A stretch of DNA of 64,000 bases from Arthrobacter sp. ERGS1:01 (GCF_001281315.1 NZ_CP012479.1:558001-622000), one strand, 5' to 3'; shown: positions 1 through 8,037, counted from the stretch's first letter. Program-made: numbers and translations. The notes: generated by a model from the letters alone, not told the origin.

Positions 1-2
1 AG

Positions 3-377
3 CAACTGCCCGTGGACCGGGCCACCTCGCTGGAGCTGGAGATTGATTCGGCAGTGGACAGGAACGAGCTGCTGCCGGCCTACCTGAACCGCTTTGCCGG
101 CCTGTACCGGGACTTTGTGGCGGTGGGTGGTGATGCCCTGCGCCCGCTCAGCGGCGGCGAGTCCGTCCACGCCCTGGCTTCCGGGCTCATGCTCACCCTG
201 GGAACGCAGGTGCGCGCCGAACTTCCCGGCGGCCAAATGCTCCATGGTACCGCCGTGCGGCTGGGCCCGGGCGGAGAGCTGGAAATCCGGGACGGTGACG
301 GTGCCATGCACACGGTCAGTGCCGGCGACGTGGTGCATTTGCGCCGGACGGGTTCCGACGGTGTGGGTTATGCGTAA
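3..377 (+). CDS. birA: Biotin--[acetyl-CoA-carboxylase] ligase, C-terminal part (5' end outside window)
   Basis: The reading frame is open from the first bases, so this is the 3' end of a gene that starts upstream. The visible 124 residues look like the end of the BirA catalytic core followed by the small SH3-like C-terminal domain (roughly the last 55 residues, with the GTAVRLGPGGELEI and VSAGDVVHLR strands). BirA joins biotin to the carrier domain of acyl-CoA carboxylases using ATP. The catalytic GRGRxG loop lies outside the window, so the call rests on the C-terminal domain. The next gene starts inside its last codons, which suggests co-translation. Confidence 0.7.
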   Translation, partial: QLPVDRATSLELEIDSAVDRNELLPAYLNRFAGLYRDFVAVGGDALRPLSGGESVHALASGLMLTLGTQVRAELPGGQMLHGTAVRLGPGGELEIRDGDGAMHTVSAGDVVHLRRTGSDGVGYA

Positions 378-984
378 GTGGCTGGCCGACGGCGAACAGG
401 TGCTGGTGCAGGTCCGTCCGCACGCGCGAATCCTGGTGGTTCCGGTGGCTGTGGGACTCCTGCTGGTCATGGGGACGTCGGCGGCGCTGGCAAAATTGCA
501 GCCCGCTGAGTACTCCCAGTGGGCACCGGACGCCCTGGAGCTTCGCGAACCCGCAATCGTGCTGCTGCTGACGGCGGTGCTGTTGGTGGAGATTGCGTAC
601 CCGCTGCGGCGGGTGGTCCGTTGGGCCAACACGCGGTATATCCTCACCAGCGAGCGGGTGGTGATCCGCCGGGGCAACCTGCGCCGCCGCCAGGAGGACT
701 GCGTCCTGGCACGGGTGCAAAGCGTTGACATGCACCAAAAACTGCGGCAACGCATGGTCGGTGCCGGCGAACTGGACTTCCACATGACCAGCGGCGGGGT
801 GCGGACCGTGCACGATGTGCCGCATATCCAGGCGTTTCGCAACGAGACCCACGCGGCATGGATGAAATTGTTTCGAGCGTCTTTCCAGCAAGCACCCGGC
901 TCCGGGTACTACGCTGAGGACGTTGGCGCTGATGAGGATGAATTGATTGGAAAGGAACTGCGGAAGCTTGGAAGAGACCATTGA
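370..984 (+). CDS. PH-domain (bPH2/YdbS-like) membrane protein
   Basis: A 204-residue protein with two hydrophobic segments (about residues 20-42 and 60-80) followed by a bacterial PH domain (about 85-165: NTRYILTSERVVIRRG and LARVQSVDMHQ strands). Members are small membrane-anchored proteins of unknown biochemical role. The ATG at 370 overlaps the birA stop, and the following cyclase gene starts before this gene ends, so three genes appear to be translated as one operon. An in-frame GTG at 361 is an alternative start. Confidence 0.75.
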   Translation: MRKWLADGEQVLVQVRPHARILVVPVAVGLLLVMGTSAALAKLQPAEYSQWAPDALELREPAIVLLLTAVLLVEIAYPLRRVVRWANTRYILTSERVVIRRGNLRRRQEDCVLARVQSVDMHQKLRQRMVGAGELDFHMTSGGVRTVHDVPHIQAFRNETHAAWMKLFRASFQQAPGSGYYAEDVGADEDELIGKELRKLGRDH

Positions 985-2047
985 TTCACCCGAGCCGCTG
1001 CTCCAACCCGCCTCGCGGAGCCAGACAAAAGCATTGGAAACACAGCTGTTGGGCGGCGAACGCACGCTCAAACGCCGTGATGTAGCCGCCGGAGCCGGTG
1101 TTTCCCTGCTGTCTGCACGCAAAATTTGGCGCGCCATGGGGTTCCCCAACCTGGGGGACGACGACGTCGCCTTCACCCAGCGCGACCAGGAGGCCCTCAA
1201 CATTGTGGTCACCATGGTCCGGGAAGGGCTGCTGACGGAGGAGACCGCCATCTCCGTCACCCGCTCGATCGGGCAAATGACCGACCGCATGGCCGTCTGG
1301 CAGATCGAGGCGCTCGTTGAGGACCTTGTGGCCGAACACGGCGTCAGCGATGCCGAGGCGCGCCGGGCCGTGGTGTCCGAGCTGCCCAACCTCATTGCCC
1401 CACTGGAGGAATTGCTGGTCTACTCTTACCGGCGCCAACTCAACGCCGGCATCCAGCGACTGGCTGTTCGCGCCCAGGAAGGGCTCGCCTCCAGCGAACT
1501 GGGCCGTGACGGCGACGAGGACGACACCCCGTTGCCGCTGGCACGCGCCGTGGGCTTTGCCGATCTGGTCAGCTACACCTCCCTGTCGCGGCGCATGAAC
1601 GAAAAAACGTTGGCCAAGCTGGTGCAGCGCTTTGAAAACATCTGCGCCGAGATCATCAGCGTTGGCGGCGGCCGCCTCGTCAAGACCATTGGCGACGAAG
1701 TGCTGTTCAACTGTGAAACGCCCGTTGCCGGCGCCCAGATTTCGCTGGCCCTGGCCGAGGCCATGGAGGCCGACGACTTCCTGCCCGAGGCCCGCGTGGC
1801 CATGGTGTGGGGTCGTGTGCTGTCCCGCCTCGGCGATATCTACGGGCCCACCGTGAACCTCGCGGCACGCCTGACGTCGCTGGCCGAACCCGGCACCGTG
1901 TTGATCGACTCCGTCACCGCGGCCGCCCTGGCCGACGACGACCGGTTCATCCTCACGGAACTGCCGATGGAGCATGTGCGCGGCTTTGGCGAAATTTCCC
2001 CTGTGCTGCTCCAGCGCGGTCGCGGCAAGGGCCTCGTCGTCGACTGA
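968..2047 (+). CDS. Class III adenylate/guanylate cyclase, Rv1264-like
   Basis: About 359 residues. The C-terminal half is a class III cyclase homology domain: FADLVSYTSL carries the first metal-binding Asp, KTIGDEVLF the second, and GPTVNLAARLTS the transition-state Asn/Arg pair. The helical N-terminal half (about residues 20-170) resembles the autoinhibitory, pH-sensing half of the mycobacterial cyclase Rv1264, so it probably makes cAMP under control of this domain. There is no membrane segment. I chose the TTG at 968 because AAAGGA lies about 12 bases upstream; TTG 947 is the in-frame alternative. The gene overlaps the end of the PH-domain gene. Confidence 0.8.
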   Translation: MEETIDSPEPLLQPASRSQTKALETQLLGGERTLKRRDVAAGAGVSLLSARKIWRAMGFPNLGDDDVAFTQRDQEALNIVVTMVREGLLTEETAISVTRSIGQMTDRMAVWQIEALVEDLVAEHGVSDAEARRAVVSELPNLIAPLEELLVYSYRRQLNAGIQRLAVRAQEGLASSELGRDGDEDDTPLPLARAVGFADLVSYTSLSRRMNEKTLAKLVQRFENICAEIISVGGGRLVKTIGDEVLFNCETPVAGAQISLALAEAMEADDFLPEARVAMVWGRVLSRLGDIYGPTVNLAARLTSLAEPGTVLIDSVTAAALADDDRFILTELPMEHVRGFGEISPVLLQRGRGKGLVVD

Positions 2048-2058
2048 CAGCTACCTCC

Positions 2059-2141
2059 CGGATCTCGACAAGCTCGATCACCGATGGTCGAGCCTGTCGA
2101 GACCAGAGCGGCAGTCTCGGATCCCGACAGGGTCGATCACC
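2059..2141. repeat. Cluster of dispersed palindromic repeat units (REP-like) between convergent genes
   Basis: Three related units fill the gap between the convergent cyclase and HNH genes. 2063-2080 (TCTCGACAAGCTCGATCA) and 2085-2104 (TGGTCGAGCCTGTCGAGACC) are near-perfect inverted copies that fold into a hairpin. 2118-2141 repeats the first unit in direct orientation with about four changes. The same 20-mer with one change recurs exactly at 41502-41521 and 53276-53295. The hairpin could act as a bidirectional terminator. Confidence 0.75.
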
Positions 2142-2146
2142 CGACG

Positions 2147-4084
2147 TCAGGCCTTGGCCAGGCCGTGGTGGTAGGTGTTGCGGCGTTCCCGGCGCAACGG
2201 GTCGAGGCTGAACTGCGGGGTGAATAGTGGGACGCCCTGGTCCAGCCTCACCGTCCATGCACCTTGGTGGACGAGGTGGTGGTGCAGGCAGCAAAGTAGT
2301 GCGCCGTTGCTGATATTGGTTTCCCCGCCGTCCTTCCACGGGATGATGTGGTGCGCCTCGGTCCAATAGGCGGGCGCCGTGCAGTCGGGGAAGGTGCAGC
2401 CCATGTCGCGGGCGATGAGGATCTTCCGTTGCGCCGCGGTGAAGAGCCGTTGGGTGCGCCCGACGTTGAGGATGTCGCTGCCGTCGCCCAAAATAATCCG
2501 GGTCACGTCGGCGTCGCACAGCGCCTCCTCGAATGCGGCCAACTGTTGGGGCCCGCAGTAGGGGGCCAGGGCGATGCCCAAACTCTCGCCGGCGGCGTTC
2601 TTCCGATCGAGCTCGGCCTGCGTGGTGCTGATGAACAGCTGGGCCTTGGCTCCGCCATTCATGGGGAGCTTGCCGGTGCGCGCAGCCAGCCCAAGGCAGT
2701 CGATGAGCCCGTCCAACAACTTTTGGCCGTGGGTTCGGCGGTCCTGCACTGCAGGGTCAGTGGAGCGTGGATCGATGGGGTCCAGTCCGGGCAGGTCTTC
2801 GCCACTTCCGGGTTCGGGCACCGGGATGCCGTTGACCAGGTGCGGCCAGGGCGGCGGCTGATCGGGTGTGGAGTCGACTGCCGGTTCGTGGGGTCCGGAA
2901 TCGCTTCCCGGGTCCTCCGGTTCGCATTCACCCCTTGGCTCCTCCGGGATTCTTCGCGCCCATTCGGGAATCGGGCCTTGGGGCGGTGGCCACTGCGACT
3001 CCGCTGCCGCCCGGCCCGCCGCTTCCGGCCCCGCCGAGAAGATCCCGGCGCCTGCAAGGCGGACGAAGTCGGTGATATCCATTTGTCCGGGCATCGCTGC
3101 GTCACCGGGCATGGCAGTGCGGTGGTTCCTGGCGTCGCCGGGCAGGAGGGCGTCCTCTGGCACACCCGTACCGCCGGAATCACAGTCTGTAGCGCAGTCG
3201 GGATCGGCGTCGGGGGTGATGTCCTTGAAGTCGGTGTGGTTGGCCGGATTGGTGGACGAGCCGATGAATGCCATGGTGGTTTCGTATTGTGCAACGGTCA
3301 TGTGGCCGTCAAAGTGAACCATTCCGCGGCGCGCGTGATGGAAGAAGATTCCCTGCTTGGCCAGGAGTTCACCTTCGGTGGGCCGCTGACCGTCGGGGTC
3401 CAGCAGGTTCACGGCCCGCAGTCCAACTCGCCGCAGGAAGTCCGGCGGCTCGTTTGTGGCGTAGACGGTGAGGGTTTCCTCCAATTCCCGGACCTTGTCC
3501 TCGGGGATGCGCCCGGCATCCGCAAGGTGGGAGGCTTCGTCCGTAAAGGCGGAAATGATCAGTGCCTGTTCGCTGGACACGTCCCCGGCAAAGAACGCCG
3601 CCCCCAATGCCGGCTGGGCGGGCGGCGTGGTGACGGCGGTGAGAAAGTTGGTCGAGGGCAGGAAATGTTCGGCCAGGCGAAGCCGGCGATTGGCCTCGGC
3701 CTTGCTGAGGTTGAGCGACACAGTCAGCAATTCCGCCGGATTCTTGACGCCGGCCTGCTCAAACCGCCCGGCTAGGGCGCGGTCCGCGAGTTCGCCGGCT
3801 GCCTGGACTTGCATCCCCACAAGGAAACGGCCCAAATGTTCGAGGTTTTGGGCCCAGTCGACCACCGACGCATCGCTGAGGGAGCCGAGATCAAGCCCAA
3901 AAGGGGTACCCAGTGTCGAATACTGGCAATCGGCCTCGTCGGAGCCGGGCGTATGAGCGGGCGTTGGAACAGCGGCCCGGGACAGCGCGGCGGCGAGGGC
4001 CAACACCTGGTGAACATGGCCACCAAGGTCCCTTTTGCCGTCCGTGGAGCCGGGATGTCCCGGCGTCCTTGCCGTTGCTTCCAT
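2147..4084 (-). CDS. DUF222 domain HNH endonuclease (13E12 repeat family type)
   Basis: A 645-residue protein. The N-terminal half (about 60-340) is the helical DUF222 domain (LGRFLVGMQVQAAGELADRA). A long acidic, Pro-rich linker follows, then a C-terminal HNH nuclease motif: MGCTFPDC, WTEAHHIIPW and ALLCCLHHHLVH supply the Cys/His metal ligands. The family is multicopy in Arthrobacter, Mycobacterium and relatives and is often considered mobile; no function is established. I used the ATG at 4084, since longer in-frame extensions are AT-rich and have no similar signature. A LexA-box-like palindrome lies just upstream, and REP-like units lie just downstream. Confidence 0.85.
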   Translation of the reverse strand: MEATARTPGHPGSTDGKRDLGGHVHQVLALAAALSRAAVPTPAHTPGSDEADCQYSTLGTPFGLDLGSLSDASVVDWAQNLEHLGRFLVGMQVQAAGELADRALAGRFEQAGVKNPAELLTVSLNLSKAEANRRLRLAEHFLPSTNFLTAVTTPPAQPALGAAFFAGDVSSEQALIISAFTDEASHLADAGRIPEDKVRELEETLTVYATNEPPDFLRRVGLRAVNLLDPDGQRPTEGELLAKQGIFFHHARRGMVHFDGHMTVAQYETTMAFIGSSTNPANHTDFKDITPDADPDCATDCDSGGTGVPEDALLPGDARNHRTAMPGDAAMPGQMDITDFVRLAGAGIFSAGPEAAGRAAAESQWPPPQGPIPEWARRIPEEPRGECEPEDPGSDSGPHEPAVDSTPDQPPPWPHLVNGIPVPEPGSGEDLPGLDPIDPRSTDPAVQDRRTHGQKLLDGLIDCLGLAARTGKLPMNGGAKAQLFISTTQAELDRKNAAGESLGIALAPYCGPQQLAAFEEALCDADVTRIILGDGSDILNVGRTQRLFTAAQRKILIARDMGCTFPDCTAPAYWTEAHHIIPWKDGGETNISNGALLCCLHHHLVHQGAWTVRLDQGVPLFTPQFSLDPLRRERRNTYHHGLAKA

Positions 4085-4104
4085 GTACTCAATTTTACTC
4101 CGAT

Positions 4105-4120
4105 TCGACCGAATTTTCGA
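4105..4120. promoter_or_regulatory. Possible LexA (SOS) box upstream of the DUF222-HNH gene
   Basis: TCGACCGAATTTTCGA matches 10 of the 12 defined positions of the actinobacterial/Gram-positive LexA box TCGAAC-N4-GTTCGA. It lies 20 bases upstream of the HNH start on the minus strand, in the AT-rich gap before the divergent gene. DUF222/13E12 genes of M. tuberculosis are reported to carry SOS boxes, which is why I looked for one. Two mismatches keep this tentative. Confidence 0.3.
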
Positions 4121-4265
4121 GTAAGAATCGAAACTGTGGATAACTATTAGAACTAATCTCGAAGATGTGGAGGAATCAATGAACATGCACCCGGCGATAC
4201 CCTTGATACCGTCACCACGGCACGGTTTGGCCGTCCACCAGCCGTCCATCCCCGAACGGAGCGCC

Positions 4266-4565
4266 ATGATTGAGCTGCTGATCATCAACGACTGTCCCAA
4301 CTCGGCGCCCGCAAAGGACTTGTTCCTCCGCGCCCTGGCCCTGGAAGGTTTGGACCCCCGGAGCCTGGCCGTCAAGGTCATCGAGAACGACGACGACGCT
4401 GCCGCCGCCGACTTCCACGGCTCGCCCAGCTTCGTGATGGACGGGCAGGACCTCTTTCCGGCAACCGGCGAACCGGCAGTGTCCTGCCGGGTCTACGCCA
4501 CCGAAACCGGCCTTGCCGGTTTGCCGGAGCTCGACGTCCTGCGCAGGGCAATCCGCGCAGCCTGA
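4266..4565 (+). CDS. Small thioredoxin-fold protein (alkylmercury lyase-like family)
   Basis: About 99 residues starting IELLIINDCPNSAPAKDLF, which matches the first strand and CPN turn of small thioredoxin-like proteins annotated near alkylmercury lyases. FHGSPSFVMDGQDLF resembles the conserved cis-Pro strand. There is a single Cys where thioredoxins have CxxC, so disulfide exchange would be monothiol at best. The start is uncertain: ATG 4266 fits the domain border and has GGAG four bases upstream. ATG 4179 has a better Shine-Dalgarno (GGAGG, five-base spacing) and would add 29 residues with no recognisable domain. Confidence 0.6.
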   Translation: MIELLIINDCPNSAPAKDLFLRALALEGLDPRSLAVKVIENDDDAAAADFHGSPSFVMDGQDLFPATGEPAVSCRVYATETGLAGLPELDVLRRAIRAA

Positions 4566-4690
4566 CCGTGCCCTTTCGCCAAAGCTGGTTGTCCCACGCA
4601 ATCAGGTACACCTAGACGGTTGCCTCTCATTGGAACGGGTCGCCTCCCATATGCTGAGTCGCAAATGAGATCTTGTCGTAGCCTGAACGC

Positions 4691-6016
4691 ATGCTGCCCG
4701 AAATGCTTGACTACATGTCTACCCGGGAATTGTCCATGTCCATCTGGACGTTGATCCTTCTCCTCGTCTTGCTTCTGTGGCCCGCAACGAGGGCATCCAT
4801 CAAGGACGCAGTTCGGTCCATGTTGCATTGGAAAGTCTCTCTCTCGTTCGCCCTCTACACGACGTATCTGGCCAGCGCGGTGTGGCTTATGTGGTCTCTT
4901 CACCTTTGGGATCAAGAGCTGCTTGGAGGGACTGTCATTTGGCTACTAGGCAGTGGGTTCATCTTGCTTGGGAACGCCGTTACCGAGGCTCCGAAGCAAC
5001 ACCACTTTTTCAAGGGGGCCGTCCTCGACTCGCTCAGAGTCGTAGCCGTCGTTGAATTCGCCGTCGCAGCTCGACCATTCGCTATTGGCACTGAACTTTG
5101 GCTGGTTCCAGCATTGGCCGTGCTCACAGTCTTCTGGGCGGTGTCAACGACTGCTGATAATGCGTCCGGCGGATCGAAGTTTTGGGTAGTAATCGCGGCC
5201 ATGGTGGGCCTAACTCTTATCGTGTTAAGCGTTAGGGACCTGATACTCCATCCGGCCAACGATGTATTCGACGACGTAAGGGCATTCTTTCTTCCCATTC
5301 TCTTGGGCCTTGCCGCGATACCAGCGGCATTTATTGCCGCCGTCATTGGGGCCTACGAACTCTTCGCCACAAGGCTAAGTCGGTATCCAACTGGACATTC
5401 CCTACCACCAAAGGTGGTACTGGGCCTGGTCGCATCCTTGAACTGGGATCTATTCGCTATTGATCGATTCCCAGGGCAATGCGGATACGCTGCTGCGCGA
5501 TTGGGGACCTTTGCTGACGCGCGGTCGCTGGTGGCGCAATACCGTAATGACGAGCGCGCTCGCGAAGATCGACGTGCCGCAGCGAAAAGAAGACTGGAAG
5601 AGTTGGCTGACGTTCAAGGCACAGATGAATCCGGAAGGCAGTTGGACCGCCGAGAGTTCGAAGAAACGAAGCGGGCCCTCGAGTGGTTGCAAATCTGCTT
5701 GACGAGTCGTCATCACAACACCGGCAGATTTCAAGCGGACATTCTTGAAGTGATGGGTAGCTTCCAAACCCAGGGGCTCCCAGATCCGCATGGGATTTGT
5801 GTGCGCGTTCGAAAGGACGGACAAGCTTGGTTCGGATATCGAGAAACACCATCCGGATACTACTTTGGTATCGGCGCGAACGGCGCCGGCCCAAGTCAGT
5901 GGGTCTACAGTATGGAAGTCCCTCCGGCGGGCTACCCTAGTTCAAGATCCCAGGGTTGGACGAACTCGCTTGTTGCAGATACCCCACTGGAATGGCTCCC
6001 GGAAACGATGGACTAG
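4691..6016 (+). CDS. Polytopic membrane protein of unknown function in an AT-richer island
   Basis: A 441-residue protein that I do not recognise. About seven hydrophobic segments fill residues 15-235. A charged, probably cytoplasmic helical stretch follows (about 280-335, rich in Arg/Glu, coiled-coil-like), then a globular C-terminus (about 345-441, rich in Gly, Tyr and Trp). Base composition and codon use are clearly AT-richer than all neighbours, a sign of recent transfer. No Shine-Dalgarno is visible, but TAGCCT six bases before the ATG is typical of leaderless actinobacterial starts. It faces the retron-type reverse transcriptase gene tail-to-tail. A retron or defence-related role would be speculation. 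Confidence 0.6.
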   Translation: MLPEMLDYMSTRELSMSIWTLILLLVLLLWPATRASIKDAVRSMLHWKVSLSFALYTTYLASAVWLMWSLHLWDQELLGGTVIWLLGSGFILLGNAVTEAPKQHHFFKGAVLDSLRVVAVVEFAVAARPFAIGTELWLVPALAVLTVFWAVSTTADNASGGSKFWVVIAAMVGLTLIVLSVRDLILHPANDVFDDVRAFFLPILLGLAAIPAAFIAAVIGAYELFATRLSRYPTGHSLPPKVVLGLVASLNWDLFAIDRFPGQCGYAAARLGTFADARSLVAQYRNDERAREDRRAAAKRRLEELADVQGTDESGRQLDRREFEETKRALEWLQICLTSRHHNTGRFQADILEVMGSFQTQGLPDPHGICVRVRKDGQAWFGYRETPSGYYFGIGANGAGPSQWVYSMEVPPAGYPSSRSQGWTNSLVADTPLEWLPETMD

Positions 6017-6020
6017 ACCA

Positions 6021-6176
6021 ATGAGATCGCCTCGATCCAAATCGCAAGCTAAAGGGAAGCCCCCCAGCTCCGAGATCATCGCAAGGCATGGAACGTCGCA
6101 GCCCATTGAAAACGCATACACAAGACTATCCTCGAATCTCGGCGGTTGTATCTGGCCTTCTGAACCGACCAGGTGA
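6021..6176 (+). CDS. Possible small ORF (51 codons) after the membrane protein
   Basis: An ATG four bases after the preceding stop opens a 51-codon frame of Lys/Arg/Ser-rich sequence without a recognisable domain. There is no clear ribosome binding site apart from coupling to the upstream gene. A 107-codon minus-strand frame (5942-6265) covers the same DNA. Neither shows convincing coding character. From 6177 to 6303 I see no feature. Confidence 0.2.
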   Translation: MRSPRSKSQAKGKPPSSEIIARHGTSQPIENAYTRLSSNLGGCIWPSEPTR

Positions 6177-6303
6177 AACGGCAAGACGTAGATAGGACGG
6201 GTGGATTCGCGCCAATGGCTGCGCAATATGTATAGCGTGTTACGAATGCCCGGAAACCCCGGCATAATCAGTCTGCATCACGAGCCATCTTCACCAGCCA
6301 AAA

Positions 6304-7734
6304 TCACCAGTCGATCAACGTGAAATCGGCCAGGAGCCTGGCCCCACGCCCCGGATTGACGCTGGCAACCCAGGCAATCCGGCCCCGGAGCTGCGCGCGG
6401 AAGTCCGGGTGCCCATCCCGGTTTTGACCGTCGGGTCCGTGGACCACGCAGTTGTGCAGCACCGCCTTGAGCCGGTCGAAGTCCCGCCGCGAAACATTCG
6501 TGTGCCGGTTCACCACGACGCCCGTCACGGACTGGCGTACGCCGGCCTTGTGGACCCGCGTCTTTGTCGCGTTCAAGGTGTGGCCCTCGTCGGCAACAAT
6601 CCGCGCCGCGCCCTTGAGGAACGCATCGGCGCGGCGGGCCAGGACAGGACCACCGCTGAAGGCGAGGTCGTCGGCGTAACGGGTGTAGACGGCATCGAAC
6701 CCGCCGGCCCAGCCCTGCAACCTCGAATCAAGCCGTCGCAGCGTCAGGTTGGCCAGCGCAGGGGAGGTGGGTGCACCCTGTGGAAGATGGGCCTTGCGCA
6801 GCGCCTGGCGCAAGGCAAAACGATCCTCCGCGCTGCCGCCGGGCGGCATCTCGGCGATGACGCCCACGGGAACGGCGTGCGTGCACAAGCCCGTCAGCCG
6901 GTGCGCCACACTTTCCGGGTAGCCGGCCGCCCGCAACACCCCGTACACCTTGCCCGGGGTGACGTGCGCAAAGAATGCCGCCAGGTCAAGGTTGATGACC
7001 ACGTCCCGTCCCGTGTGCCGGGCCGCACCGCTCACGGCGCTGCGGCCGGGCACAAATCCGTGGGCTGAAGCGTGCAGGGGTATTCCCGCCAGCAACTCAC
7101 GCAGCACGGTGCGCTGGACGGCCCGCAGCCGGGGGTGCGGGATCTCCAGCAGCCGCGGCACCCGTCCCTGCCGGGTCCGCCACTGGTAGCGGTAGTGCTG
7201 CAGCCGGGGATTTCCGGTGGTCCGGTTCCAATGTTTGGGATCGGCAAACCATTCCAGCCGGCCGGCGTCCACGCCCAGGATCGCGGCCAATTCCGCCAGG
7301 GTGTCCAGCCGCGGGACCCCGGCAGGCACCCCGGCAGCCTCGCCCATTCCGGCCGGAGGCACGGCATACCGGGCGATCCTGATCGGCTTGCACTGCAGAT
7401 CGGCCTTCGCCACCGCCTCGGCGAATGGAGCGCTGCCAAGCACGACGGCGGTCAGCTCACGCGGGGCGTCCGCCGGGGGACGGCGGTAGCTGGCCAGGAC
7501 GTGGCCGGCCAGCGGACCCAGCCACCGGCGTCGAGCACCCAGGACGGTGGCGCCGGCCTCGACAAGGTCCGGCTTGGACCAGCTTTCGGCGGCGAGGAAG
7601 GCATGGGCCAGGGCCGTTGCAACGGTTTTGGGGGAGGGGCGCGGGGTGCGGCCCAGCACGGCCGACGCCGGAGTGGGGCCAGGTGTGGAGTCAGCCAGGG
7701 GGCCAGGCCGTGTGGAGTCGGGAGTGTGTTTCAT
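6304..7734 (-). CDS. Retron-type reverse transcriptase with N-terminal extension
   Basis: A 476-residue RNA-directed DNA polymerase. Motifs in order: SAHGFVPGRS (retron-type region before motif 3), VINLDLAAFF (first catalytic Asp), LPQGAPTSPALANL, then RYADDLAFSG with the YADD catalytic pair near residue 352. SVTGVVVN and LKAVLHNC match the VTG and thumb region of retron RTs. A domain of about 165 residues precedes the polymerase, ending in LEWFADPKHWN and LQHYRYQW; such extensions are known from myxobacterial retron RTs such as Mx162. GC content matches the chromosome. The start has no good Shine-Dalgarno and sits in an ATGA overlap with a small upstream ORF. A retron-like msr-msd candidate lies just upstream. 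No effector gene is encoded in the same direction. Confidence 0.85.
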   Translation of the reverse strand: MKHTPDSTRPGPLADSTPGPTPASAVLGRTPRPSPKTVATALAHAFLAAESWSKPDLVEAGATVLGARRRWLGPLAGHVLASYRRPPADAPRELTAVVLGSAPFAEAVAKADLQCKPIRIARYAVPPAGMGEAAGVPAGVPRLDTLAELAAILGVDAGRLEWFADPKHWNRTTGNPRLQHYRYQWRTRQGRVPRLLEIPHPRLRAVQRTVLRELLAGIPLHASAHGFVPGRSAVSGAARHTGRDVVINLDLAAFFAHVTPGKVYGVLRAAGYPESVAHRLTGLCTHAVPVGVIAEMPPGGSAEDRFALRQALRKAHLPQGAPTSPALANLTLRRLDSRLQGWAGGFDAVYTRYADDLAFSGGPVLARRADAFLKGAARIVADEGHTLNATKTRVHKAGVRQSVTGVVVNRHTNVSRRDFDRLKAVLHNCVVHGPDGQNRDGHPDFRAQLRGRIAWVASVNPGRGARLLADFTLIDW

Positions 7735-7904
7735 GGGGTGCGGCGGCTTCCGGATGACCCGTCAGTCTGTGCGGCCGCCCTGCTGCGCGGAGCGCTGCGA
7801 GGCGGCTGCGGTGCTTGCAGGAGGTCGTTCTTCGTCCCCCGGGGTATCCCCGGAGAGGGCAGGGCACGCAAATGCCCACCCACCTCATCCGGAATCCGTC
7901 GCAT
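7731..7904 (-). CDS. Possible 57-codon ORF overlapping the RT start (ATGA)
   Basis: An ATG at 7904, six bases after TACGCT (a leaderless-type arrangement), opens a 57-codon frame whose TGA overlaps the RT start codon as ATGA. The product is rich in Arg, Pro and Ser and has no domain I recognise. It covers the candidate msr-msd exactly, so it may be chance, or it may serve to couple translation to the RT, whose own ribosome binding site is poor. Confidence 0.25.
   Translation of the reverse strand: MRRIPDEVGGHLRALPSPGIPRGTKNDLLQAPQPPRSAPRSRAAAQTDGSSGSRRTP
7748..7894 (-). ncRNA. Candidate retron msr-msd non-coding RNA
   Basis: Read on the minus strand, the segment begins with TTCCGGATGA (7894-7885) and ends with its exact complement TCATCCGGAA (7757-7748), 13 bases before the RT start. 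This matches retron a1/a2 repeats, which flank msr-msd. Between them lie three hairpins: GGGCA/TGCCC (7877-7862), CCGGGG-ATA-CCCCGG (7853-7839), and a long GC-rich stem-loop (7809-7771) with nine-position outer arms and one mismatch. A G directly follows a1, the usual place of the branching guanosine. TACGCT at 7916-7911 could be a -10 element. The core TCCGGA is itself palindromic, so part of the a1/a2 match is automatic. An overlapping 57-codon ORF is an alternative reading. Confidence 0.5.
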
Positions 7905-8037
7905 GCTGCCAGCGTAGCGGACGGGGGTGGCCGGTGGTCCATAGGAAACGCCAAGGTGGGCGGCGTACTGTGGATGTCTAATAGTGCCCGGCCTGCCGGA
8001 CCGGTGCGCACAATGGTATTCAAGGCAGGTGGCATGG

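Noticed and set aside
5942..6265. 107-codon minus-strand frame after the island membrane protein
   Set aside because: It overlaps the 3' end of a convincing gene, has no ribosome binding site or domain, and its composition looks random.
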